From Palsa-872 sp036495195 (GTDB lineage Bacteria; Chloroflexota; Dormibacteria; Dormibacterales; Dormibacteraceae), in the NCBI GenBank assembly GCA_036495195.1, contig DASXNH010000046.1:1-37208 (forward strand): a DNA stretch of 37,208 bases, in the 5' to 3' direction. Positions within the stretch are counted from its first letter, which is position 1; each line of letters starts with the position of its first letter. The notes beneath the pieces are model-generated. The model had not been told where the DNA came from. It made no database searches and was given only the letters and a program-made list of their open reading frames with translations. Positions 31,829 through 37,208 of this stretch are shown here, piece after piece. Made by a program: the position numbers and the translations under genes.

Positions 31829-32322
31829 CGCTTGGCTTTCGCGGTGGCGCGCTTCCATGTGCCGGAGCGGCCGCCCGACTTCTCGAGCAACCTGACTGAC
31901 TCGATCGACACGCCGCGCTCGATACCCTTCGTCATGTCGATCAGTGTGAGACCGGCGACCGCCGCCGCAGTCAGGGCCTCCATCTCGACCCCTGTCTGGC
32001 CGACAACCCTGGCCCTCGCCAGCACGCGGACCGCCCCCGGCACGAAGTCGAAATCGAGCGTGACGCTGGTCAGCGGCAGGGGGTGACAGAGCGGGATCAG
32101 CTCGGAAGTGCGTTTGGCCGCCATGATTCCTGCGACCCGCGCGACCTGGATCGCATCACCCTTGGCGGCGGTGCCGCTTTTGACTGCTCGCAGGGTGTCA
32201 GGCGCCATTTTTATGATGCACTCGGCCAGCGCCTCGCGAACAGTGGCTGGCTTGTCGGCCACGTCGACCATTCGTGCCGCGCCGCGCTCGTCGAGGTGCG
32301 TCAATCTTTTCGGCTGCGCCAC
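31825..32322 (-). CDS. moaC: Cyclic pyranopterin monophosphate synthase
   Basis: A 165-residue MoaC that forms cyclic pyranopterin monophosphate in the first step of molybdenum-cofactor synthesis. 'RLTHLDERGAARMVDVADKP' at the N-terminus, 'GIMAAKRTSELIPLCHPLPL' and 'GVEMEALTAAAVAGLTLIDM' with the catalytic Lys in 'TKG' match the family closely. GTG 32322 gives the usual N-terminus; an in-frame ATG at 32352 would overlap the divergent HAD gene. It is the first gene of the minus-strand run. moaA, moaD, moaE and moeA are not in the window. Confidence 0.95.
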   Translation of the reverse strand: MAQPKRLTHLDERGAARMVDVADKPATVREALAECIIKMAPDTLRAVKSGTAAKGDAIQVARVAGIMAAKRTSELIPLCHPLPLTSVTLDFDFVPGAVRVLARARVVGQTGVEMEALTAAAVAGLTLIDMTKGIERGVSIESVRLLEKSGGRSGTWKRATAKAKR

Positions 32323-32339
32323 GCCCTCAGGATATGCGG

Positions 32340-33086
32340 ATGCACTCAACAAGGGCCAACCGCCACCGAGTGCCAGCGCGCGCCGGCATCGACGCGGTCT
32401 TGTTCGACTACGGTCGGACGCTGGTCACCTTCACCTATCCGACGGCCGACCTGCTCGCGGTGTTGGAAAGTTTCCGCCCGCGCATCGAGGACGCCACCGG
32501 AGCCGGCGCGCCGGCCGCTGCGGCGCTTCTGCGCGACGTGCTGATGCCGCTCGAAGAGCAGATCGAGAGCCCTGGCGAGGATGAAGTGGCCTATGCGGAC
32601 GTCTACAGGGCCACCTGGCGACGCGCCGGCCTGGATCTGCCGGACGGCCTGCTGCACGAGATCCTGGATCAGGAGCAGCAGTGCTGGGACAGGGCGGTGC
32701 GCGTGGACCCCGACGCCCTACAGCTTCTGTCGTGGCTCGGCGAGCAGGGTATCAAGCGCGCCCTGTGCTCGAATGCCCCGTTCCCGTCCGAGATGATGCT
32801 GCGACAGGTGAGCTCGAATGGAATTGGAGCGTTGATGGACGCTGTGTTGTTCTCCAGCCAGTTCGGCCGTCGCAAACCGGCACCGGAGATCTACCTCGCA
32901 GCGCTAGCCTCGGTCGGCGCGAGCGCCGGCCGGGCGCTGTTCGTGGGCGATCGCGTGCGAGAGGACTATGAGGGTCCGCGCGCGGTGGGCATGCGCGCCG
33001 TGATCGTCACAGCCCATGCGGCGGAAGCGCCGCCACAAGGCATACCGACCATCGCCAGCTTGGCCGAGGTGCCCGCCCTGTTGTGA
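32340..33086 (+). CDS. HAD-family hydrolase with a DxG motif I
   Basis: A 248-residue HAD-superfamily protein. Motif I is 'VLFDYGRTLVTF': the nucleophilic Asp is present, but the residue two positions later is Gly rather than the usual acid/base Asp, as in some DYG-type members. Motif II is 'ALCSNAPFPSE', the motif III Lys is in 'FGRRKPAPEIYLAAL', and motif IV is 'ALFVGDRVREDYEGPRAVGM'. A long helical cap follows motif I. The substrate is unknown. ATG 32340 has AGGA seven bases upstream; ATG 32334 is also in frame. Its stop overlaps the GTG of the small membrane gene (GTGA). Confidence 0.87.
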   Translation: MHSTRANRHRVPARAGIDAVLFDYGRTLVTFTYPTADLLAVLESFRPRIEDATGAGAPAAAALLRDVLMPLEEQIESPGEDEVAYADVYRATWRRAGLDLPDGLLHEILDQEQQCWDRAVRVDPDALQLLSWLGEQGIKRALCSNAPFPSEMMLRQVSSNGIGALMDAVLFSSQFGRRKPAPEIYLAALASVGASAGRALFVGDRVREDYEGPRAVGMRAVIVTAHAAEAPPQGIPTIASLAEVPALL

Positions 33087-33325
33087 ATGAGCCGAAGAAG
33101 AGACCGAGCGCGCTGTGGCTGTTGTTCTACGGCCGCCGGCGCCGCGGCTTTCCGTGGCTGCTTGCGTGGGTCGGTTTGGGAGTCCTGGTGGCGGCCCTGT
33201 CGTTTGGCCTTGTCACGGGCGCTGACTTGTCGCGAGCAGCATTTCCGATCTTTTTCGGCTTGCTGATACTTGGCGCGATCGGGTTCGCGATCGTGGCGTG
33301 GCTCCGACCGCGCAATCGACGCTGA
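33083..33325 (+). CDS. Small membrane protein with two transmembrane helices
   Basis: An 80-residue protein starting with GTG 33083 inside the stop codon of the HAD gene. A basic N-terminus (GRRRRG) precedes hydrophobic helices at about residues 24-45 and 53-74, and the end is basic again (RPRNRR). The positive charges suggest both ends are cytosolic. No family was recognised. Most of it lies opposite the basic, low-complexity C-terminal tail of larB, so one of the two reading frames is probably an accident here; the coupling and clean membrane topology favour this gene. Confidence 0.6.
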   Translation: MNEPKKRPSALWLLFYGRRRRGFPWLLAWVGLGVLVAALSFGLVTGADLSRAAFPIFFGLLILGAIGFAIVAWLRPRNRR

Positions 33326-34068
33326 GCGATCAACACAGCGGCTGCGCCAGCCCCCACTCCGTTGTCGATGTTGACGACGACCAGCCCGGTCGAACACGAC
33401 TGAAGCATGGTGTTCAGCGCTGCCTCGCCGGCGCCCCCGCGGCCGTAGCCGGTCGAAACCGGTAGTCCGATGACCGGCGCGTCAATGAGCCCGGCGACGA
33501 GGCCGGGCAGCACGCCATCCATGCCGGCGGCAACGATGACGGCGTCGGCCCCCCACTCGAGCGTCGATGCCAGGGGACCGACGAACCGGTGAAGGCCCGC
33601 GACGCCCAGGTCGGCTTCCAGCCGCGCCTCGAGCCCGCACGCCTCCACGACCATCCTGGCTTCGTCCGCCACGCGCACGTCGGACGTCCCCGCCGTGAGG
33701 AGGCCGACCTTCCCCGACACCGGCTCGGGGCTGAATCCGCGACGAATCACTCGCGCCGAATCCGAGTAGTCGATCATCTGCATCCCTGCCGCCGTGACGG
33801 CACGCGCAAGCGCAGTGCGATGTGCGTCGGACATCCGGCTGATCAGCCCTTGGCCCTGGCGCTCAGCCATGACCACTGCGAGTCGAGCCGCGTCGGCGGG
33901 TGACTTGCCGCTCGCGAGGACGACCTCCGGAAGACCGCGGCGCAGGAAACGGCCGAGGTCGAGCCTCGCCCGGCCACCGAGTTCCTCGAGCTGCAATGTG
34001 CGGAGCTGCGCCACCGCCTCGTCCTCAGTGAGCTCGCCCGCCAACAGCCGGCGAAGGATGTCTCTCAT
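33127..34068 (-). CDS. larB: LarB-family nickel-pincer cofactor biosynthesis protein
   Basis: A PurE-related carboxylase/hydrolase of the LarB family, which carboxylates nicotinic acid adenine dinucleotide in making the nickel-pincer cofactor. 'RRLLAGELTEDEAVAQLR' (N-terminal helix), 'LPEVVLASGKSPADAARL', 'VGLLTAGTSDVRVADEAR', 'VIVAAGMDGVLPGLVAGLI' and 'PVSTGYGRGGAGEAALNTML' are diagnostic. The family normally ends near 'NIDNGVGAGAAAVLIA' (about 250 residues); here some 60 further Arg/Lys/Pro-rich residues follow, opposite the small membrane gene. ATG 34068 overlaps the Mut7-C gene stop by four bases. No larC or larE is in the window, so a different use of the fold is possible. Confidence 0.88.
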   Translation of the reverse strand: MRDILRRLLAGELTEDEAVAQLRTLQLEELGGRARLDLGRFLRRGLPEVVLASGKSPADAARLAVVMAERQGQGLISRMSDAHRTALARAVTAAGMQMIDYSDSARVIRRGFSPEPVSGKVGLLTAGTSDVRVADEARMVVEACGLEARLEADLGVAGLHRFVGPLASTLEWGADAVIVAAGMDGVLPGLVAGLIDAPVIGLPVSTGYGRGGAGEAALNTMLQSCSTGLVVVNIDNGVGAGAAAVLIAQRRLRGRSHATIANPIAPSISKPKKIGNAARDKSAPVTRPNDRAATRTPKPTHASSHGKPRRRRP

Positions 34069-34535
34069 AGCCCCGCGAGAACCTCGCGCATGCGCTGCCA
34101 GTGAGTCCCTGCCCAGTAGATTCGCCCACAGTCCGGGCATTCGGAGTAGCGAGACTGCGTGAGGCGCACGTAGGGCGGTACGCGTTCCGCCACCGTCGAC
34201 GGCACGCGAGGTACCAGCTCCGAGTTGCATTCGATACAGCGGGTGAGCGCCTCCTTGAGCTCGAGACCCAGCTCAGCGAAGACCTGGCGGAGTTGTTTGG
34301 TGACCTCGTCATCGCGAATGAGAATGGCGCGGACAGCCCCGCTCTGGATCACGCGTCGCTTGGTCAGATCCCGATCGCGCGTCAGCACAACCCGGCTTTC
34401 GGCGGCCGCCTCGCGAACCAGTTCGGCGTCGCCGATTCGCGAGTGATACGAGGCGTCGTACCCCAGGGCGCGCAACCAGCGCGCGAGGCGCCCGACGTTG
34501 CAGTCGGCGAGGAATCGAGGCTTCATCAACGCCAT
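34065..34535 (-). CDS. Mut7-C RNase domain protein
   Basis: A 156-residue protein with a PIN-like Mut7-C RNase domain and a zinc ribbon. The first part has 'RFLADCNVGRLARWLRALGY' and 'RVVLTRDRDL', whose acidic residues form the putative nuclease site. The second part has 'CIECNSEL' and 'YSECPDCGRIYWAGTHW', four cysteines likely holding zinc. The length and order are normal for bacterial Mut7-C proteins, whose cellular target is unknown. It overlaps larB by four bases; the two may be co-transcribed. Confidence 0.88.
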   Translation of the reverse strand: MALMKPRFLADCNVGRLARWLRALGYDASYHSRIGDAELVREAAAESRVVLTRDRDLTKRRVIQSGAVRAILIRDDEVTKQLRQVFAELGLELKEALTRCIECNSELVPRVPSTVAERVPPYVRLTQSRYSECPDCGRIYWAGTHWQRMREVLAGL

Positions 34536-34550
34536 CTTAGAATCGTGCCC

Positions 34551-34820
34551 ATGGCCTCCGAGGACCTGATGGCCAGGCTGCGCAGCGAGGCAAGCGATTG
34601 CTACTCGTGGTCAAACGGTCCGGGTGACCGATACCCGCCCCACACTCACGGCTACGAGAAGGTGCTCTATTGCATGGACGGCTCCATCACGTTCGTGCTC
34701 ACGGCTCCCGATCAGCGCCTGGAACTGAAGGCAGGGGACCGTATGGTGCTGCCGGCCGGCACCGTCCATGCAGCTGAGGTCGGCCCTCACGGGTGCACCT
34801 GCATCGAGGGCAGGCGCTAG
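34551..34820 (+). CDS. Small cupin-domain protein
   Basis: An 89-residue single-domain cupin. Motif 1 is 'YPPHTHGYEKVLYCMDGSI', with the His-x-His and Glu metal ligands, and motif 2 is 'GDRMVLPAGTVHAAEVGPHG', with the last His ligand. It probably binds a metal ion and may be an enzyme or a sensor; the ligand is unknown. ATG 34551 has GTG 34545 as an alternative start. It diverges from the Mut7-C gene with only 15 bases between, and is followed after 20 bases by the zinc-ribbon gene. Confidence 0.82.
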   Translation: MASEDLMARLRSEASDCYSWSNGPGDRYPPHTHGYEKVLYCMDGSITFVLTAPDQRLELKAGDRMVLPAGTVHAAEVGPHGCTCIEGRR

Positions 34821-34840
34821 CGGCGTAAGATGCGTCTGCG

Positions 34841-35185
34841 ATGAGCATCATCGAGTTCATCCGCGACCGGGCGAGGTTTTACAACTGCCCAGTGTGCGGG
34901 CGCAGCCTGAAAGGGTGCGATGTCCAGGTCCTCAGCCACGAGGAGGAGCGTTTCCACCTTCAGGTCACGTGCGCCCAGTGCCAGGTGACGTTCATCGTTG
35001 TGCTCGCGGTGGCCGGCGGGGCCGTCGACGATATCGACAACATCGACGCAGATATCGCGGCCGAGCCGGTGGTGGCGCGTGAGCCGATCAGCGTCGACGA
35101 GATCATCGACCTTCATCTGATGCTCAAGGGTTTCCAGGGAACCCTGACGGAGCTCATCCAACAGCCCGACCACAGCCGCGGCTAA
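34841..35185 (+). CDS. Hypothetical zinc-ribbon protein
   Basis: A 114-residue cytosolic protein of unknown family. Two CxxC pairs, 'YNCPVCGRSL' (about residues 14-23) and 'VTCAQCQVTF' (about 43-52), enclose a short beta-hairpin typical of a zinc ribbon. They are followed by an acidic linker with three DxID-like repeats and a C-terminal helix ('IDLHLMLKGFQGTLTELI') that could bind a partner. It lies 30 bases before the cysteine desulfurase gene and may be co-transcribed with it; a role in that pathway is only a guess. Confidence 0.72.
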   Translation: MSIIEFIRDRARFYNCPVCGRSLKGCDVQVLSHEEERFHLQVTCAQCQVTFIVVLAVAGGAVDDIDNIDADIAAEPVVAREPISVDEIIDLHLMLKGFQGTLTELIQQPDHSRG

Positions 35186-35215
35186 CTCGTAAGCGCCGCA
35201 TTACGTGCCCAGCAC

Positions 35216-36316
35216 GTGAGCCGCATCTACCTCGACGACGCTGGATCCGCGCCGGTTCTCAATGAGGTCGCGACCGCGTTGCGCGATCTCCCGGACGCCA
35301 ACCCGTCGAGCCTGCACGTGGAGGGCCGCTCGGCACGCGCCATGCTCGATCGTGCCCGCGACAGCGCAGCGGCAGCGCTCGAAGCCGACCGCACAGAGAT
35401 CACGTTCACGTCTTCGGGGACCGAGTCAATCAACCTCGCGCTCTTCGGAGTCGCTCGCCGCCTTCCCAAGGACGGCACGATCGTGACTTGGGCGGCCGAG
35501 CACCAGTCAGTTCTCGGTGCGGTCAGGCGCCTCGAGTCCGAGGGCCACTCGGTCACCATCGCGCGGGTCGACGGCTCCGCGCGGGCCGACCCGGATTCCA
35601 TTCCTCGCGGCACGGGCCTTGTGTCGATCGGCCTCGCGAACAACGAGGTCGGGACGGTCCAGCCGGTTTCAGAGGTGATCGCTCGAGCGCACGAGCTTGG
35701 AGCGCTCGTGCATGTCGACGCATGCGCGGGAGCAAGGTGGATCCGGGTCCCGCCTGGAGCTGACCTTGTCTCGTTCAGCGGGCACAAGCTGGGAGCGGGT
35801 CGCGGCGGACTTCTGCACGTGAGAGATGGCGTGCGCCTGGAGCCACAGCTTTACGGCGGTCCGCAGGAATGGGGCCGTCGGGCAGGCCACGAGGACGTGT
35901 CAGCTGCTGTTGCCATCGCGACGGCGCTGGCTGTCTGCGTCCGCGGTCGCGACGCCCGTGCACGAACCACCGGCGTGCGGGCCGCCAAGCTGCGCGAGGT
36001 CCTGCAGGAGATGGGTGGTCGTATGACGGGGGGTGAACCGCGGCTGCCCAACTTCGCCACCTGCTCATTCGCGGACCGGCGGGGCGAGGACATGCTGCTC
36101 GCACTGGACATGGCGGGAGTGGCGGCGTCGAGTGGCTCGGCGTGCGCGTCTGGCTCGCTCGATCCATCGCATGTCCTGCTGGCGATGGGCCTCAGCCTGG
36201 AAGAGGCCCTGGGCAGCTTGCGCCTGACCACCGGTTTTGGGACCACGGACGACGAGGTCTCGCGCGCGCGCGCGATCATCTCGTCAGCTCTCATGCATAC
36301 CGGCGTCAGTGCCTAG
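35216..36316 (+). CDS. Cysteine desulfurase (NifS/IscS class)
   Basis: A 366-residue PLP-dependent aminotransferase class V enzyme that takes sulfur from cysteine as a persulfide. His96 ('AAEHQSV'), Asp168 ('HVDACAG'), the PLP lysine Lys191 ('FSGHKLGAGRGGLL') and the persulfide-bearing Cys310 ('SSGSACASGSLDPSHVL') are all present; the long Cys loop places it in the NifS/IscS class. It starts at GTG 35216 without a clear ribosome-binding site. It overlaps the XdhC-family gene by eight bases, which suggests it supplies sulfur for molybdenum-hydroxylase cofactor sulfuration rather than general Fe-S assembly. Selenocysteine lyase activity, known for some relatives, is possible but unproven. Confidence 0.92.
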   Translation: MSRIYLDDAGSAPVLNEVATALRDLPDANPSSLHVEGRSARAMLDRARDSAAAALEADRTEITFTSSGTESINLALFGVARRLPKDGTIVTWAAEHQSVLGAVRRLESEGHSVTIARVDGSARADPDSIPRGTGLVSIGLANNEVGTVQPVSEVIARAHELGALVHVDACAGARWIRVPPGADLVSFSGHKLGAGRGGLLHVRDGVRLEPQLYGGPQEWGRRAGHEDVSAAVAIATALAVCVRGRDARARTTGVRAAKLREVLQEMGGRMTGGEPRLPNFATCSFADRRGEDMLLALDMAGVAASSGSACASGSLDPSHVLLAMGLSLEEALGSLRLTTGFGTTDDEVSRARAIISSALMHTGVSA

Positions 36317-37055
36317 CGTCGAGGAGGAGCTTGCCCGGCGCATCTCCCTTGGCGAGGAGGTGTTGCTCGCCACCGTCATCAAAGTCGAACGAGAGCCGCC
36401 ATCCCAGACCGGTGCCAAGCTTCTACTGTCACGTACCGCGACCCTGGCTGGAACCCTGGGTTGCAGCGAGTTCGACGCAGCCGCGCTGGCCGACGCGATC
36501 GGCATCGCCGAGGCCGGAGCACCAGTCCTTCGAACCTACGGCCACGATCTTGGCTCGATCGAGGTATACGTCGAGCCACACGCCCCGGCTCCCACGCTGG
36601 TCGTATTCGCCGCGACGCCGGTGGCCAAATCGCTTCTGGGGCTGGCCCCGGAGGTTGGCTTCCGCACCGTGCTGGTGGAAACCCGGCGAGAGCGGCTCAA
36701 GGATGCCGACTGGCCCGTGGCGATCGCCTCGCTCGACGATCTCGGGGCAGCCCTCGGCGGAGAGCTATATGCGGTACATACGGACCACGACGCGGAGGAT
36801 CTTGTCCAGGCCCTCGAGGCTCTCCTGCGATTCGCGCCTCGATTCATCGGACTCGTCGGCAGCCGCCGGCACACCGGCCACCACCTTGAAGCCCTGCGCG
36901 CCAAGGGCGTTCCTGAGGAAGTCATCGACCGAATCCAGAGCCCCGTCGGCCTGGACCTGGGTTCGAAAACGCCGGGCGAGATCGCCCTCTCCATCGTCGC
37001 CGGGATCGTGGCGGTGCGCCGGGGCGGTCGCGGCGGCTGGAAGGCAGACCGTTAA
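36309..37055 (+). CDS. XdhC/CoxF-family molybdenum-hydroxylase maturation protein
   Basis: A 248-residue XdhC-family protein from GTG 36309, overlapping the cysteine desulfurase by eight bases. The N-terminal XdhC_CoxI domain has 'GEEVLLATVIKVEREPPSQT' and 'GAKLLL', and the C-terminal Rossmann domain has 'APTLVVFAATPVAKSLLGLA', 'PRFIGLVGSRRHTGHHLEAL' and 'PVGLDLGSKTPGEIALSIVA'. Such proteins bind and deliver sulfurated molybdenum cofactor to xanthine or CO dehydrogenases. The usual N-terminal 'CxxG' region is not obvious. No molybdenum-hydroxylase subunit gene is in the window. Confidence 0.88.
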   Translation: MPSVEEELARRISLGEEVLLATVIKVEREPPSQTGAKLLLSRTATLAGTLGCSEFDAAALADAIGIAEAGAPVLRTYGHDLGSIEVYVEPHAPAPTLVVFAATPVAKSLLGLAPEVGFRTVLVETRRERLKDADWPVAIASLDDLGAALGGELYAVHTDHDAEDLVQALEALLRFAPRFIGLVGSRRHTGHHLEALRAKGVPEEVIDRIQSPVGLDLGSKTPGEIALSIVAGIVAVRRGGRGGWKADR

Positions 37056-37096
37056 ACCGCTTCCACGCTAGCTACCGCACCGCATAATCAGGCCCC

Positions 37097-37208
37097 GTGC
37101 CGATCGAGTCGGGTACCAAGTTAGGCCAGTACGAGGTCCTGGAGCTCATCGGCGAGGGAGCGATGGGCACCGTCTACCGCGCCTACCACGCCCAGCTCGC
37201 GCGCACGG
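37097..37208 (+). CDS. Serine/threonine protein kinase, 5' part
   Basis: GTG 37097 opens a frame that runs off the window edge. The 37 residues visible read 'KLGQYEVLELIGEGAMGTVY' and then 'RAYHAQLAR', the glycine-rich ATP loop and following strand of a PknB-type eukaryotic-like Ser/Thr kinase. The catalytic loop and any sensor domain lie outside. It starts 41 bases after the XdhC gene on the same strand. Confidence 0.85.
   Translation, partial: MPIESGTKLGQYEVLELIGEGAMGTVYRAYHAQLART

Noticed and set aside
36260..36275. CG-alternating run as a functional repeat
   Set aside because: It lies inside the cysteine desulfurase coding frame and is explained by Arg/Ala codons in GC-rich DNA.

Overview
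The window is GC-rich bacterial chromosome with dense coding, many GTG/TTG starts and 1-20 base gene overlaps. An F420-type LLM oxidoreductase, an ECF sigma gene next to a membrane-anchored Ycf48-like propeller, lipoproteins with Ser/Pro/Thr linkers, and a Ser/Thr kinase together suggest a soil-type Terrabacteria lineage (Dormibacterota/Chloroflexota or a relative, less likely Actinomycetota). That placement is inference. No tRNA, rRNA, CRISPR array, insertion sequence or prophage gene was recognised.

Layout. 1-1213: the tail of an unidentified protein and an LLM oxidoreductase. 1240-6901: an ECF sigma factor, its probable membrane partner with 14 propeller motifs, and two small operons of exported proteins. 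Three near-identical promoter-like elements (TGACGGAAATC, exactly 13 bases, CGTATA-like) precede the sigma gene, the divergent lipoprotein/C39-peptidase pair and the SnoaL-like/lipoprotein pair, so this looks like a self-contained sigma regulon. 6929-10106: DUF1801 protein, methyltransferase, BP74-like lipoprotein and an APC permease.

10170-22231 is a nucleoside uptake and salvage block of two convergent arms. The plus arm is deoC, an active aldehyde dehydrogenase, a truncated aldehyde dehydrogenase paralogue lacking the catalytic domain, hpt and adenosine deaminase. The minus arm is a BmpA-type binding lipoprotein, ABC ATPase, two permeases, thymidine phosphorylase, uridine phosphorylase and uracil phosphoribosyltransferase. 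Together they import nucleosides, split them, salvage the bases and burn deoxyribose-5-phosphate via acetaldehyde. Two genes here (the ABC ATPase and adenosine deaminase) lack a normal start codon where their families need one.

22335-27787 holds a HAD hydrolase, MFS transporter, glutathione peroxidase, two unknown proteins, an AlkZ-like winged-helix protein, a possible LuxR remnant and a DUF4013 membrane protein. 27788-32322 combines 5-oxoprolinase genes (pxpB-pxpC on plus; pxpA on minus) with a tight minus-strand run moaC-mog-pxpA-GNAT-peroxiredoxin. The peroxiredoxin is the most striking gene: it has an in-frame TGA exactly at the peroxidatic cysteine, no other cysteine, and a hairpin just after the TGA with the spacing of a bacterial SECIS element, so it is a probable selenoprotein.

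32340-37208 holds a second HAD hydrolase, a small membrane protein, larB with a Mut7-C RNase-domain gene, a cupin, a zinc-ribbon protein, a cysteine desulfurase overlapping an XdhC-family gene (a likely molybdenum-hydroxylase maturation pair), and the start of a Ser/Thr protein kinase.
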